Shown here: piece after piece, positions 17,934 through 28,328 of the stretch
How the letters are laid out: every line of letters starts with the position of its first letter
Numbering within the stretch: position 1 is the first letter of the stretch
NCBI RefSeq assembly: GCF_001598695.1
Contig: NZ_BCZK01000004.1
Span: forward strand, 1 to 64,000
Source: Klebsiella oxytoca NBRC 105695
GTDB taxonomy: Bacteria > Pseudomonadota > Gammaproteobacteria > Enterobacterales > Enterobacteriaceae
Length of the DNA: 64,000 nucleotides
Direction: 5' to 3'
Notes under the pieces: model-generated
What the model was told of the DNA's origin: nothing
What the model saw: only the letters and a program-made list of their open reading frames with translations
Database searches by the model: none
Made by a program: the position numbers and the translations under genes

Positions 17934-20789
17934 CTACTCCCTTCCCTTACGTACCCGCGCAGCATAGAGCGTTAACGTCTGCTTAATGATATCCAGCGTG
18001 ACCGGCTTAGAAAGACAGCTGTCCATACCGGATTCCAGGCAGCGCTGCTTCTCTTCCGCCAGCGCGTTGGCAGTGACGCCAATCACCGGCAGCGTGAGCC
18101 CCAGCTGGCGAATACGCTGAGTCAGACGATAGCCGTCCATGTTCGGCATGTTGACATCGCTGAGCACGATATCAATATGCTGTTTGCTCAGGACATTCAG
18201 CGCATCGACCCCATCATTTGCCGTCACGCATTGATAGCCCAGCGATCCAAGCTGATCGGCCAGCAGGCGACGGTTGATCGGATGATCGTCAACCACCAGA
18301 ATCATCATGTCATCATTGCTGGCGTTTTGCGCATCCGCGGCAGCTAGCGCAGGGCCGTTATCCGCACTGGCTACGGCAATATGGAAGATGCGTCCCAGCA
18401 GCGGCAGTAGCTCGTGCGGCGTGGCGACGCTATGCAGCCACTCGCCGGGTACCCGCTCTTGCGGAATACCGATATGCCGACGAGAGAAGATCACCATCGC
18501 GCAGCCAGCCCAGGATTCATGCGTCTCGCTATCGGTTAACAGAATATCTTCCGCTCCCGGCGTTTGCCCGTCAAAACGACGGACAGGAACGCCGTGGAAG
18601 GTCAGCAACTGCTCGACGAACACCGCCAGCGAGCTGTTATCAATCGCCAGCCAGCAGCATTTTTCAGCCAGGCCATCAATATTCAGCGGCGGCGTATTTT
18701 GCACGCCATAAAGCGGGATACGAATAGTGAATCGACTGCCCATACCCGGTTCGGTTTCGACGGCGATATCGCCATCCATCATGCTGATAAGCTTTTCACA
18801 AATCGCCAGGCCGAGCCCGGTTCCCTGGAAGTTGCGCTGCACGCCGGTACCGACCTGGAAGAACGGATCGAACAGGCGTAGCACCTCTTTCGCCGGGATC
18901 CCTTCGCCGGTGTCGCGTACGCTGATGCGCAGATAATCATCCGCCCGCTCTACGTGCAGGACAATACAGCCGGTATCGGTAAACTTAATCGCATTACTCA
19001 ACAGGTTTGAAATAACCTGCTGCAGGCGCATCGGATCGCCGGACATCAGTTGCGGAACGTCTGGCTCAATAAAGCAGTACAGCCCGAGATGTTTACGCAC
19101 CACCAGCGGCAGATAGTTGGCGGAGATATGGTTCATTACCTCACGCGGCGAAAACTCCCGCGGCTCAATTTTAAGCTGCTCGGACTCAATTTTAGAGAAA
19201 TCGAGAATATCGCTAATGATTTTCAGCAGCAGGCTGGAAGAGTTGTTCATCGCTGTCACCAGACGATCGACGCCCTTCGGTAGCTCCTTGGTCTGCAAGA
19301 GATCGAGGTTGCCGATAATCCCGTACAGCGGCGTACGCAGTTCGTGGCTGACGGTGGCGAGGAACATCGATTTCGAGTGGCTGGCCTGCTCGGCGGCCTG
19401 GGCCATCTCCTGCAGGGACTCTTCCATTTTGACGCGCGCCGATACGTCCACCAGTACGCAGATCGCCACGTTCTCGTTGCGATAGCGCGAATGGACAAAG
19501 CTGATTTGCAGGTTGGTATTATTGCTGGTCAGCACATCGACAAAGTTTACCTGCTGGCCGCAGATAATTTGCGTCAGCCGCTGCCGGTCCTCATGAGTTA
19601 ACATGTTGAGATAGTTATGCGCCAGCTCGTTACTCAGGATATTGGTGCCGTCGAGGGTACGTAAAATACAGATCCCCACCGGCGCGGAGGCAACGATTTT
19701 GCGGTTGAACTGCTCATGCTCTTCCAGGCGCTGGGCATCATTTTCGGCCGGAATAAAAATCCGTCGTTCATACATTCGGGCGAGGGCGAAAAGGAGCGCG
19801 CCGGTGAGCAGATTGAGTACCACCGCGTTCAGTATCAGCATCCGAATGCGTTCCAGCACCTGATCTACCGGCACCGAATAGACAATACTTAAGGATGACG
19901 GCGGCAGGCTTTTTTTCATCGCCAGCTCGCGAAAACCCGCGGTATAGCCAAACCACAGACGTTCCTGCATCCACTTCGCGTCCGGTTTGATATTGCTATT
20001 CGATCCGGCAAGTGAAATCAGCGACTGTCCATTATCGTCAAGGATCGTCACGTTCATCGGCAAACTGCCCGGGGTAAAGAAACTTTCCATACGGATGGTT
20101 TGCTCTACGCCAAGCATCGCCTGCAGACGATTCGCCACATAGATGGGCGTGAGCGCATAGAAATAGCCAACGCCCGGGCGCACGCCCTGGCTTATCCAGA
20201 ACAGATTATTGCCGCGCTCGTTTTGCGGCGCGTCGCGATACTGCTCAATGCGCTGATGCAGTACTTTAAGCGCCTGGTCCCGCTCCAGCGGGATATCACG
20301 CAGGCCGAAGTTGGCCATGCACAGATTGTCGCTACCAATCAAAAAAATACGATTGAGGTCGTAGGCCGTGGAGAAATTGTCGCGCCAGTAGCGCATAAAC
20401 CACGCCAATGACTGCAGCGAATTACGCCAGGTGGAACTCATCAGCGCACAGTCGGAATCCGGATAGAGCGGTTCAAAATCAGGAATTGAAATATTGCCGC
20501 GCTGGGCCGGCGTATCGCCGCCTTCGCCGCCTTCGCCGCCATCTATCGGCCGATTACCGGCAACATATTTCAGCTCCTTAATCACGTCGGCCGTACGCTG
20601 TATATAGCGCTGCGCCTGATCGGCATTGAGGTTAAATTCCTGGCGAATTTCCGATTCCCGATCGTGCAAAGCGTTGACGATGTAAAACACCGAAACAAAA
20701 GCGACCAGCACCCACAGCAGTACCGCCAGCGCTCTGAACAGATAGCGTGAAACTTTTAACGTGTTATGGAAAGAAGCTAGATATTTCAA
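17934..20789 (-). CDS. rcsC: RcsC hybrid sensor kinase of the Rcs phosphorelay
   Basis: A 951-residue inner membrane hybrid kinase. Membrane segments lie at about residues 20-42 and 315-338, with a periplasmic domain between them. A PAS-like region (about 360-450), a dimerisation domain with His482 in SHELRTPLYG, an ATPase domain (NLLSNAIKFTD, GTGLGLAI), an ABL domain and a receiver with Asp878 in VLSDVNMPNMDG follow. The periplasmic domain carries a glycine-rich tract DGGEGGEGGD (residues 83-92) encoded by tandem 9-bp units at 20515-20541. By recall, E. coli has an unrelated non-repetitive segment there. It is convergent with rcsDB, as in E. coli. Confidence 0.97.
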   Translation of the reverse strand: MKYLASFHNTLKVSRYLFRALAVLLWVLVAFVSVFYIVNALHDRESEIRQEFNLNADQAQRYIQRTADVIKELKYVAGNRPIDGGEGGEGGDTPAQRGNISIPDFEPLYPDSDCALMSSTWRNSLQSLAWFMRYWRDNFSTAYDLNRIFLIGSDNLCMANFGLRDIPLERDQALKVLHQRIEQYRDAPQNERGNNLFWISQGVRPGVGYFYALTPIYVANRLQAMLGVEQTIRMESFFTPGSLPMNVTILDDNGQSLISLAGSNSNIKPDAKWMQERLWFGYTAGFRELAMKKSLPPSSLSIVYSVPVDQVLERIRMLILNAVVLNLLTGALLFALARMYERRIFIPAENDAQRLEEHEQFNRKIVASAPVGICILRTLDGTNILSNELAHNYLNMLTHEDRQRLTQIICGQQVNFVDVLTSNNTNLQISFVHSRYRNENVAICVLVDVSARVKMEESLQEMAQAAEQASHSKSMFLATVSHELRTPLYGIIGNLDLLQTKELPKGVDRLVTAMNNSSSLLLKIISDILDFSKIESEQLKIEPREFSPREVMNHISANYLPLVVRKHLGLYCFIEPDVPQLMSGDPMRLQQVISNLLSNAIKFTDTGCIVLHVERADDYLRISVRDTGEGIPAKEVLRLFDPFFQVGTGVQRNFQGTGLGLAICEKLISMMDGDIAVETEPGMGSRFTIRIPLYGVQNTPPLNIDGLAEKCCWLAIDNSSLAVFVEQLLTFHGVPVRRFDGQTPGAEDILLTDSETHESWAGCAMVIFSRRHIGIPQERVPGEWLHSVATPHELLPLLGRIFHIAVASADNGPALAAADAQNASNDDMMILVVDDHPINRRLLADQLGSLGYQCVTANDGVDALNVLSKQHIDIVLSDVNMPNMDGYRLTQRIRQLGLTLPVIGVTANALAEEKQRCLESGMDSCLSKPVTLDIIKQTLTLYAARVRKGRE
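20515..20541. repeat. Tandem 9-bp repeat within rcsC
   Basis: There are three consecutive 9-bp units: TCGCCGCCT twice and TCGCCGCCA once. They encode a Gly-Gly-acidic repeat in the RcsC periplasmic domain. Any change in unit number would keep the reading frame. Confidence 0.8.
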
Positions 20790-20871
20790 TGTGGCGATGC
20801 TCGGCCGTCAGGGGCTCAACAGAATGGCGTTAAGGTAACGATAAAACTACGGTCCCGCAACGGGAAAACAA

Positions 20872-20900
20872 AAAGGGCCGGGGATGAGCCCGACCCTTTC
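20872..20900 (-). terminator. Rho-independent terminator of gyrA
   Basis: Just after the gyrA stop codon, AAAGGGTCGGGC pairs with the facing CCCGGCCCTTT, read on the minus strand, and is followed by a TTTTTG tract. The stem is GC-rich with minor internal mismatch. Confidence 0.75.
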
Positions 20901-20920
20901 AGAACAATTACCGCAGAGAA

Positions 20921-23554
20921 TTACTCTTCATCTTCGGCGATGTCATCGTCAGTGTCCGCTTCCGGCGCGATATCTTCATCGCCTTCCGCCGCGCTGCCGT
21001 CGATGGCATCCAGCTCTTCGTCATCAACCGGCTCAGCAACGCGCTGCAGACCGACCACGTTTTCATCTTCCGCGGTACGAATCAGGATCACGCCCTGAGT
21101 GTTACGGCCGACAATGCTCACCTCGGAAACGCGGGTTCGTACCAGCGTGCCCGCATCGGTGATCATCATAATCTGGTCGCAGTCATCAACCTGCACCGCG
21201 CCCACCACGGAACCGTTGCGTTCGGTCACTTTGATTGAGATTACGCCCTGGGTCGCACGCGACTTGGTTGGATACTCTTCAGCCGCGGTACGTTTACCGT
21301 AGCCATTCTGCGTAACGGTCAGGATGGCCCCTTCACCGCGCGGAATGATCAACGAAACCACTTTATCTTCGCCGGCCAGCTTGATGCCGCGTACGCCGGT
21401 AGCGGTACGGCCCATTGCGCGGACGGCGTCCTCTTTAAAGCGCACCACTTTACCGGCGGCGGAGAACAGCATAACTTCGTCCTGACCGGAGGTCAGATCG
21501 ACGCCAATCAGCTCATCGCCTTCGTTGAGGTTAACCGCGATAATACCGGCAGAACGCGGACGGCTGAATTCGGTCAGCGCCGTTTTCTTCACGGTACCGC
21601 TGGCGGTAGCCATAAAGACGTTCACGCCCTCTTCGTACTCACGTACCGGCAGAATCGCAGTGATACGTTCGTTGGCTTCAAGCGGCAGCAGGTTGACGAT
21701 CGGACGCCCGCGCGCGCCGCGGCTGGCTTCCGGCAGCTGATAAACCTTCATCCAGTAGAGACGCCCGCGGCTGGAGAAGCAGAGGATCGTGTCGTGGGTG
21801 TTGGCCACCAGCAGGCGGTCGATAAAGTCTTCTTCTTTTATACGCGCCGCAGATTTACCTTTACCGCCACGACGCTGTGCTTCGTAATCGGTTAACGGCT
21901 GGTACTTCACGTAGCCCTGATGCGAAAGGGTCACGACAACATCTTCCTGGTTGATCAGGTCTTCGATGTTGATATCCGCGCTGTTAGCGGTGATCTCGGT
22001 ACGACGCGCGTCGCCGAACTGTTCACGGACCAGCTCCAGCTCTTCACGGATAACTTCCATCAGGCGATCGGCGCTGCCCAGAATGTGCAGCAGTTCCGCA
22101 ATCTGTTCCAGCAGCTCTTTGTATTCATCGAGCAGTTTTTCATGCTCAAGACCGGTCAGTTTCTGCAAACGCAGATCCAGAATCGCCTGCGCCTGCTGTT
22201 CGGTCAGGTAGTACTGACCGTCGCGTACGCCGAACTCAGGCTCCAGCCATTCCGGACGAGCGGCGTCATCGCCTGCGCGTTCCAGCATAGCGGAAACGTT
22301 GCCCAGATCCCATGAACGCGCGATTAATGCTGCTTTCGCTTCCGCCGGAGTCGGCGCGCGGCGAATCAGTTCGATAATCGGATCGATGTTGGCCAGGGCA
22401 ATCGCCAGCGCTTCGAGGATATGCGCGCGATCGCGGGCTTTACGCAGTTCAAAAATAGTACGACGGGTCACCACTTCGCGGCGGTGGCGCACGAACGCGG
22501 CAATAATTTCTTTCAGGTTCATGATCTTCGGCTGACCATGGTGCAGGGCAACCATGTTGATACCGAAGGAGACCTGGAGCTGAGTCTGCGAATAGAGGTT
22601 GTTAAGCACCACCTCACCCACCGCATCGCGCTTCACTTCAATCACGATGCGCATGCCATCTTTATCAGACTCGTCGCGCAGCGCGCTGATGCCTTCAACG
22701 CGTTTGTCTTTGACCAGCTCGGCGATTTTCTCAATCAGGCGCGCTTTGTTCACCTGATACGGAATTTCATGCACGATGATGGTTTCGCGGCCGGTCTTCG
22801 CGTCAGCTTCCACTTCCGCGCGAGCGCGAATGTACACTTTTCCGCGACCCGTACGATAGGCCTCTTCAATGCCGCGGCGACCGTTGATGATCGCAGCTGT
22901 CGGGAAGTCCGGGCCGGGAATATGTTCCATCAGCCCTTCAATGCTGATGTCTTCGTTTTCAACGTAGGCCAGACAGCCGTTGATCACTTCGGTCAGGTTG
23001 TGCGGCGGAATATTAGTCGCCATACCTACCGCGATACCGGACGAACCGTTGACTAGCAGGTTCGGGATTTTGGTCGGCATAACGTCAGGGATTTTCTCCG
23101 TGCCGTCATAGTTATCGACGAAATCCACCGTCTCTTTTTCGAGGTCGGCCATCAGTTCATGGGCGATCTTCGACATACGGATTTCCGTATAACGCATCGC
23201 TGCGGCGGAGTCGCCGTCGACCGAACCAAAGTTACCCTGGCCATCTACCAGCATGTAACGCAGGGAGAATGGCTGCGCCATACGTACAATGGTGTCGTAT
23301 ACGGCAGTATCACCATGAGGGTGGTATTTACCGATGACGTCACCCACGACACGGGCAGATTTTTTATAGGCTTTGTTCCAGTCATTGCCCAATACGTTCA
23401 TGGCGTATAGTACGCGACGGTGTACCGGCTTCAGGCCATCTCGGACATCCGGCAGCGCACGGCCAACAATGACCGACATCGCATAATCCAGATAGGAGCT
23501 CTTCAGCTCTTCCTCAATGTTGACCGGTGTAATTTCTCTCGCAAGGTCGCTCAT
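20921..23554 (-). CDS. gyrA: DNA gyrase subunit A
   Basis: An 877-residue breakage-reunion subunit of gyrase, which introduces negative supercoils with GyrB. Catalytic Tyr122 lies in AMRYTEIRM. The six-bladed C-terminal DNA-wrapping domain includes the GyrA box QRRGGKGKS. In the quinolone-resistance region the residues are Gly81, Asp82, Thr83 and Asp87 ([11 protein letters not shown]). E. coli and K. pneumoniae have Ser83. Thr83 is reported as wild type in some relatives, so it is more likely a lineage marker than acquired resistance. The acidic C-terminal tail is typical. It lies between rcsC and ubiG, and it is divergent from ubiG. Confidence 0.98.
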   Translation of the reverse strand: MSDLAREITPVNIEEELKSSYLDYAMSVIVGRALPDVRDGLKPVHRRVLYAMNVLGNDWNKAYKKSARVVGDVIGKYHPHGDTAVYDTIVRMAQPFSLRYMLVDGQGNFGSVDGDSAAAMRYTEIRMSKIAHELMADLEKETVDFVDNYDGTEKIPDVMPTKIPNLLVNGSSGIAVGMATNIPPHNLTEVINGCLAYVENEDISIEGLMEHIPGPDFPTAAIINGRRGIEEAYRTGRGKVYIRARAEVEADAKTGRETIIVHEIPYQVNKARLIEKIAELVKDKRVEGISALRDESDKDGMRIVIEVKRDAVGEVVLNNLYSQTQLQVSFGINMVALHHGQPKIMNLKEIIAAFVRHRREVVTRRTIFELRKARDRAHILEALAIALANIDPIIELIRRAPTPAEAKAALIARSWDLGNVSAMLERAGDDAARPEWLEPEFGVRDGQYYLTEQQAQAILDLRLQKLTGLEHEKLLDEYKELLEQIAELLHILGSADRLMEVIREELELVREQFGDARRTEITANSADINIEDLINQEDVVVTLSHQGYVKYQPLTDYEAQRRGGKGKSAARIKEEDFIDRLLVANTHDTILCFSSRGRLYWMKVYQLPEASRGARGRPIVNLLPLEANERITAILPVREYEEGVNVFMATASGTVKKTALTEFSRPRSAGIIAVNLNEGDELIGVDLTSGQDEVMLFSAAGKVVRFKEDAVRAMGRTATGVRGIKLAGEDKVVSLIIPRGEGAILTVTQNGYGKRTAAEEYPTKSRATQGVISIKVTERNGSVVGAVQVDDCDQIMMITDAGTLVRTRVSEVSIVGRNTQGVILIRTAEDENVVGLQRVAEPVDDEELDAIDGSAAEGDEDIAPEADTDDDIAEDEE

Positions 23555-23738
23555 CTAACCGCTATCCCTCTACTGTATCCCGGATTCAAAGGTCGCAAAT
23601 TATAACACAGCCGCGGTGATACGGGTAAACCTATACCCAATGATTTTCGCGCTGTGACAGGGACAGGGATAGACGGTTTATTCATCGCGGAGGCCTGATA
23701 TACTTGCCGGTCTGAACTGAACAGGAGTAATAGCGCCC

Positions 23739-24467
23739 ATGAATGCCGAAAAACCGTCGGTGGCCCACAATGTTGATCATAATGAAATCGCTAAATTTGA
23801 AGCCGTCGCATCGCGCTGGTGGGATTTAGAGGGCGAATTCAAACCGTTACATCGCATTAATCCTTTGCGTCTTGGCTATATTGCGGAGCGCTCAGGCGGC
23901 CTGTTTGGTAAGAAAGTGCTGGATGTCGGCTGCGGCGGCGGCATCCTGGCAGAAAGCATGGCCCGGGAAGGCGCTACGGTCACCGGTCTGGATATGGGGT
24001 TTGAACCGCTTCAGGTCGCGAAACTGCATGCCCTGGAGAGCGGTATTCAGGTCGACTATGTCCAGGAAACCGTGGAAGAACACGCGGCGAAGCACGCCGG
24101 GGAGTACGATGTCGTCACCTGCATGGAGATGCTGGAGCACGTGCCGGACCCGCAGTCGGTCGTTCACGCCTGCGCGCGGCTGGTCAAGCCTGGCGGCCAG
24201 GTATTCTTCTCTACCATTAACCGTAACGGTAAAGCCTGGCTGATGGCGGTTGTCGGCGCCGAGTACGTCATGAAGATGGTGCCGAAGGGAACCCACGATG
24301 TGAAGAAATTCATTAAACCAGCGGAGCTGCTCGGCTGGGTGGATGAGACAATTCTGAAAGAGCAGCACATTACCGGTCTTCATTACAATCCGCTAACCAA
24401 TACCTTCAAGCTGGCGCCGGGGGTGGATGTTAACTATATGTTGCATACAACGGCGAAAAAAGCATAA
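23739..24467 (+). CDS. ubiG: UbiG, ubiquinone biosynthesis O-methyltransferase
   Basis: A 242-residue SAM-dependent class I methyltransferase. It carries out both O-methylations of the ubiquinone pathway (the 3-demethylubiquinone and the earlier polyprenyl catechol step). Motif I is VLDVGCGGG (about residues 60-68). The post-I region [14 protein letters not shown], motif TCMEMLEHV and the FFSTINRN segment match the family. The extended N-terminus with [17 protein letters not shown] is characteristic of UbiG. It is divergent from gyrA and upstream of nrdA on the same strand, with an intervening regulatory region. Confidence 0.97.
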   Translation: MNAEKPSVAHNVDHNEIAKFEAVASRWWDLEGEFKPLHRINPLRLGYIAERSGGLFGKKVLDVGCGGGILAESMAREGATVTGLDMGFEPLQVAKLHALESGIQVDYVQETVEEHAAKHAGEYDVVTCMEMLEHVPDPQSVVHACARLVKPGGQVFFSTINRNGKAWLMAVVGAEYVMKMVPKGTHDVKKFIKPAELLGWVDETILKEQHITGLHYNPLTNTFKLAPGVDVNYMLHTTAKKA

Positions 24468-24689
24468 CGTCAGCAGTATTTCCTATGATGATTGCGCGGC
24501 ATCAAGCCGCGTGATTATTTCTTCCGATGAAGAAATCAGCACTCGATCAAATTTTCATTTTTTTTTCAGATTTATTGACATCTTCTCCAGGCCTTATGGG
24601 GCGTGGATTTCGCGATTATCACCCTTCCGCAACCTCAATTTAACGTCAAAATCAACTCTTGTACTCAAAAGAATCCTTACTAGAATACT

Positions 24690-24735
24690 CACCATATAGC
24701 GTTTCTTTTATCGACCACCCCCTACATATAGTATT
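24690..24735 (+). promoter_or_regulatory. Pair of NrdR-like boxes upstream of nrdA
   Basis: CACCATATAGCGTTT and CTACATATAGTATTT carry the ATATAG core at 24694 and 24726, exactly 32 bp apart (three helical turns). Tandem NrdR boxes three turns apart are the known arrangement in nrd promoters. The boxes deviate from the ACACWATATATWGTGT consensus, so the match is moderate. Confidence 0.65.
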
Positions 24736-24773
24736 TATCCACAGAGTTAGTCACAACGGCGATCTGTGGATAA
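24735..24773. promoter_or_regulatory. Two inverted DnaA boxes in the nrdA promoter
   Basis: A perfect DnaA box TTATCCACA occurs at 24735-24743, and its exact reverse complement TGTGGATAA at 24765-24773. DnaA regulation of nrdAB through two boxes is known in E. coli, coupling dNTP supply to replication initiation. Confidence 0.85.
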
Positions 24774-24811
24774 GTGGGGGATATTTTCTTTCACGGACAG
24801 GTATAAACCAC

Positions 24812-27097
24812 ATGAATCAGAGTCTGCTGGTGACAAAGCGCGACGGTAGCACCGAGCGCATCAATCTCGACAAAATCCACCGCGTGCTGGATTGGGCGGC
24901 AGAAGGGCTGAATAACGTATCCATCTCCCAGGTAGAACTGCGTTCCCACATTCAGTTCTATGACGGCATTAAAACCGCCGATATTCACGAAACCATTATC
25001 AAAGCCGCTGCGGATCTGATCTCCCGCGACGCGCCGGACTACCAGTATCTCGCCGCTCGTCTGGCGATTTTCCACCTGCGCAAAAAAGCCTACGGCCAGT
25101 TTGAGCCGCCAGCGCTGTTCGACCACGTGTCGAAAATGGTGAAAAACGGCAAATACGATACTCATCTGCTGGAAGACTACACGGAAGAAGAGTTCAAGCA
25201 GATGGATTCGTTTATCGAGCACGATCGCGATATGACCTTCTCCTACGCTGCGGTTAAGCAGCTCGAAGGCAAATATCTGGTACAGAACCGCGTCACCGGT
25301 GAGATCTACGAAAGCGCCCAGTTCCTGTACATTCTGGTGGCCGCCTGCCTGTTCTCCAACTATCCGCGCGAGACGCGTCTGGACTATATCAAGCGTTTCT
25401 ATGACGCGGTGTCGACGTTTAAAATCTCGCTGCCGACGCCGATTATGTCCGGCGTGCGTACCCCGACCCGTCAGTTCAGCTCCTGCGTGCTGATCGAGTG
25501 CGGTGATAGCCTGGATTCTATTAACGCGACCTCCAGCGCGATTGTTAAATACGTTTCTCAGCGCGCCGGTATCGGCATCAATGCCGGCCGCATCCGCGCG
25601 CTGGGTAGCCCGATTCGCGGCGGTGAAGCTTTCCACACCGGCTGTATTCCGTTCTATAAGCACTTCCAGACCGCAGTGAAATCCTGCTCGCAGGGCGGCG
25701 TCCGCGGCGGTGCCGCCACCCTCTTCTACCCGATGTGGCATCTGGAAGTCGAAAGCCTGCTGGTGCTGAAAAACAACCGCGGTACCGACGCCAACCGCGT
25801 TCGTCATATGGACTACGGCGTACAGATCAACAAGCTGATGTACACTCGCCTGCTGAAAGGCGGAGACATCACCCTGTTCAGCCCGTCCGACGTTCCGGGC
25901 CTGTACGATGCGTTCTTCGCCGACCAGGACGAGTTCGAGCGCCTGTATACCCAATACGAGCAGGACGACAGCATCCGCAAGCAGCGCATTAAAGCCGTAG
26001 AGCTGTTCTCGCTGATGATGCAGGAGCGTGCCTCCACCGGTCGTATCTACATCCAGAACGTGGACCACTGCAACACCCACAGCCCGTTTGACCCGGTTGT
26101 CGCGCCGGTGCGCCAGTCCAACCTGTGCCTGGAAATCGCCCTGCCGACCAAGCCGCTGGAAGATGTAAACGACGAGAACGGTGAAATTGCGCTGTGCACC
26201 CTGTCCGCTTTCAACCTCGGGGTTATCGATAGCCTGGATGAGCTGGAAGAGCTGGCGGTGCTGGCCGTTCGCGCGCTGGATGCCCTGCTGGATTACCAGG
26301 ACTACCCGATCCCGGCGGCCAAACGCGGCGCGATGGGCCGTCGTACGCTGGGTATTGGCGTGATTAACTTTGCCTACTATCTGGCGAAGCACGGTAAACG
26401 CTACTCCGACGGCAGCGCTAACAACCTGACGCATAAAACGTTCGAAGCGATTCAGTACTATCTGCTGAAAGCTTCTAACGAGCTGGCGATCGAACAAGGC
26501 GCGTGCCCGTGGTTTAACGAAACCACCTATGCAAAAGGCATTCTGCCGATCGATACCTACAAGAAAGACCTGGATGCTATCGTCAGCGAATCTCTGCACT
26601 ACGATTGGGAGCGGCTTCGCGAGTCGATCAAAACGCACGGCCTGCGTAACTCCACGCTCTCCGCGCTGATGCCGTCCGAGACCTCTTCGCAGATCTCCAA
26701 CGCCACCAACGGCATTGAACCGCCGCGCGGTCACGTCAGCATCAAAGCGTCAAAAGACGGTATCCTGCGCCAGGTGGTGCCGGATTACGAAAAACTGCAG
26801 AACGGCTACGAGCTGCTGTGGGAAATGCCGAACAACGACGGTTATTTACAGCTGGTCGGTATTATGCAGAAGTTTATCGACCAGTCGATTTCCGCCAATA
26901 CCAACTACGACCCGACGCGCTTCCCGTCAGGCAAAGTGCCGATGCAGCAGTTGCTGAAAGACTTGCTCAATGCCTATAAGTTCGGCGTCAAAACGCTGTA
27001 CTATCACAACACTCGCGATGGCGCGGAAGATGCCCAGGATGACCTGGCGCCGTCTATTCAGGACGACGGCTGCGAAAGCGGCGCATGTAAGATCTAA
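24812..27097 (+). CDS. nrdA: Class Ia ribonucleotide reductase, alpha subunit
   Basis: A 761-residue large subunit that reduces ribonucleoside diphosphates under aerobic conditions. The ATG at 24812 (MNQSLLVTKRDG) gives exactly the E. coli length. The frame extends further upstream but runs through the operator sequences there. An ATP-cone domain (about residues 5-95) mediates allosteric activity control. Redox cysteines are visible in QFSSCVLIECG (Cys225), in SNLCLEIALPT (Cys439 thiyl radical), in ALCTLSAFN (Cys462), and in the C-terminal shuttle pair CESGACKI (Cys754 and Cys759). nrdB and yfaE follow in the same operon. Confidence 0.98.
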   Translation: MNQSLLVTKRDGSTERINLDKIHRVLDWAAEGLNNVSISQVELRSHIQFYDGIKTADIHETIIKAAADLISRDAPDYQYLAARLAIFHLRKKAYGQFEPPALFDHVSKMVKNGKYDTHLLEDYTEEEFKQMDSFIEHDRDMTFSYAAVKQLEGKYLVQNRVTGEIYESAQFLYILVAACLFSNYPRETRLDYIKRFYDAVSTFKISLPTPIMSGVRTPTRQFSSCVLIECGDSLDSINATSSAIVKYVSQRAGIGINAGRIRALGSPIRGGEAFHTGCIPFYKHFQTAVKSCSQGGVRGGAATLFYPMWHLEVESLLVLKNNRGTDANRVRHMDYGVQINKLMYTRLLKGGDITLFSPSDVPGLYDAFFADQDEFERLYTQYEQDDSIRKQRIKAVELFSLMMQERASTGRIYIQNVDHCNTHSPFDPVVAPVRQSNLCLEIALPTKPLEDVNDENGEIALCTLSAFNLGVIDSLDELEELAVLAVRALDALLDYQDYPIPAAKRGAMGRRTLGIGVINFAYYLAKHGKRYSDGSANNLTHKTFEAIQYYLLKASNELAIEQGACPWFNETTYAKGILPIDTYKKDLDAIVSESLHYDWERLRESIKTHGLRNSTLSALMPSETSSQISNATNGIEPPRGHVSIKASKDGILRQVVPDYEKLQNGYELLWEMPNNDGYLQLVGIMQKFIDQSISANTNYDPTRFPSGKVPMQQLLKDLLNAYKFGVKTLYYHNTRDGAEDAQDDLAPSIQDDGCESGACKI

Positions 27098-27104
27098 GTT
27101 TTTT

Positions 27105-27170
27105 GCCGGGCGGCGCGATGCTGGCCCGGCCTAAGGTTTTGTAGGCCCGGCAAACTCACTGCCGCCGGGC
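27105..27170. repeat. REP/BIME element between nrdA and nrdB
   Basis: Two facing REP-type palindromes fill most of the nrdA-nrdB gap. The first is GCCGGGCGGCG..GGCCCGGC (27105-27130). The second is GTAGGCCCGG..CCGCCGGGC (27141-27170). Such elements stabilise upstream mRNA or set the ratio of the two subunits. Confidence 0.8.
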
Positions 27171-27197
27171 GATACAATCTCAACAGGACTCACTTCA

Positions 27198-28328
27198 ATG
27201 GCATATACCACTTTTTCTCAGACTAAAAACGATCAGCTGCTTGAGCCGATGTTTTTTGGTCAGCCGGTGAACGTCGCCCGCTACGATCAGCAAAAATATG
27301 ACATCTTCGAAAAGCTGATTGAAAAACAGCTCTCCTTCTTCTGGCGTCCGGAAGAGGTTGACGTTTCCCGCGACCGTATCGACTACCAGGCGCTGCCGGA
27401 ACACGAAAAACACATTTTTATCAGCAACCTGAAATATCAGACGCTGCTGGACTCGATCCAGGGACGCAGCCCGAACGTTGCCCTGCTGCCGCTGATTTCC
27501 ATTCCTGAGCTGGAAACCTGGGTTGAAACCTGGGCGTTCTCGGAGACCATCCACTCGCGCTCCTACACCCATATCATCCGCAATATCGTTAACGATCCGG
27601 CGATGGTATTTGACGATATCGTCACCAACGAGCAGATCCAAAAACGCGCGGAAGGCATTTCCAGCTATTACGATGAATTGATTGAGCTGACCAGCTACTG
27701 GCATCTGCTGGGCGAAGGCACCCACAGCGTGAACGGTAAAAGCATTACCGTGAACCTGCGCGAGCTGAAGAAGAAACTGTACCTGTGTCTGATGAGCGTG
27801 AACGCGCTGGAAGCCATCCGTTTTTACGTCAGCTTCGCCTGCTCTTTCGCCTTTGCCGAGCGCAAGCTGATGGAAGGTAACGCCAAGATTATCCGTCTGA
27901 TCGCCCGTGACGAAGCGCTGCACCTGACCGGCACTCAGCACATGCTGAATCTGCTGCGCTCCGGCGTTGACGATCCGGAAATGGCGGAAATCGCCGAAGA
28001 GTGCAAGCAGGAGTGCTACGACCTGTTCGTGCTGGCGGCACAGCAGGAGAAAGAGTGGGCGGATTATCTGTTCCGCGACGGTTCGATGATCGGCCTGAAC
28101 AAAGATATTCTTTGCCAGTACGTTGAGTACATTACTAACATCCGCATGCAGGCGGTAGGTCTCGATCTACCGTTCCAGACCCGCTCCAACCCGATCCCGT
28201 GGATCAACACCTGGCTGGTGTCCGATAACGTGCAGGTCGCGCCGCAGGAAGTGGAAGTCAGCTCTTATCTGGTCGGGCAGATCGATTCCGAAGTCGACGC
28301 TGACGATCTGAGCAACTTCCAGCTCTGA
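27198..28328 (+). CDS. nrdB: Class Ia ribonucleotide reductase, beta subunit
   Basis: A 376-residue radical-generating subunit, the same length as in E. coli. It houses a diferric centre and a stable tyrosyl radical that starts catalysis in NrdA. The radical tyrosine is in [11 protein letters not shown] (Tyr123 counting Met, Tyr122 in mature numbering). Iron ligands are supplied by [19 protein letters not shown] and nearby acidic residues. The C-terminal peptide [10 protein letters not shown] binds NrdA. The stop codon overlaps the yfaE start (TGATG), indicating translational coupling to the cluster-maintenance ferredoxin. Confidence 0.98.
   Translation: MAYTTFSQTKNDQLLEPMFFGQPVNVARYDQQKYDIFEKLIEKQLSFFWRPEEVDVSRDRIDYQALPEHEKHIFISNLKYQTLLDSIQGRSPNVALLPLISIPELETWVETWAFSETIHSRSYTHIIRNIVNDPAMVFDDIVTNEQIQKRAEGISSYYDELIELTSYWHLLGEGTHSVNGKSITVNLRELKKKLYLCLMSVNALEAIRFYVSFACSFAFAERKLMEGNAKIIRLIARDEALHLTGTQHMLNLLRSGVDDPEMAEIAEECKQECYDLFVLAAQQEKEWADYLFRDGSMIGLNKDILCQYVEYITNIRMQAVGLDLPFQTRSNPIPWINTWLVSDNVQVAPQEVEVSSYLVGQIDSEVDADDLSNFQL

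Larger units (their letters stand above)
24468..24811 (+). other. ubiG-nrdA intergenic regulatory region
   Basis: This 344-bp stretch has no gene. It holds two dyads after ubiG (24495-24511, and the exact ATTTCTTC/GAAGAAAT repeat at 24517-24536) that may end ubiG transcription. Two NrdR-like boxes and two DnaA boxes follow, close to the nrdA start. The nrdA leader is about 40 bp after the last box. Confidence 0.7.

Noticed and set aside
24659..24811. A longer nrdA reading starting at 24659
   Set aside because: The extra 51 codons run through the NrdR-like and DnaA boxes and would exceed the family length of 761 residues. ATG at 24812 fits.
24791..26734. A 647-codon minus-strand frame opposite nrdA
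   Set aside because: It is antisense to a highly conserved gene and has the arginine- and glutamine-rich composition of a codon-bias shadow.
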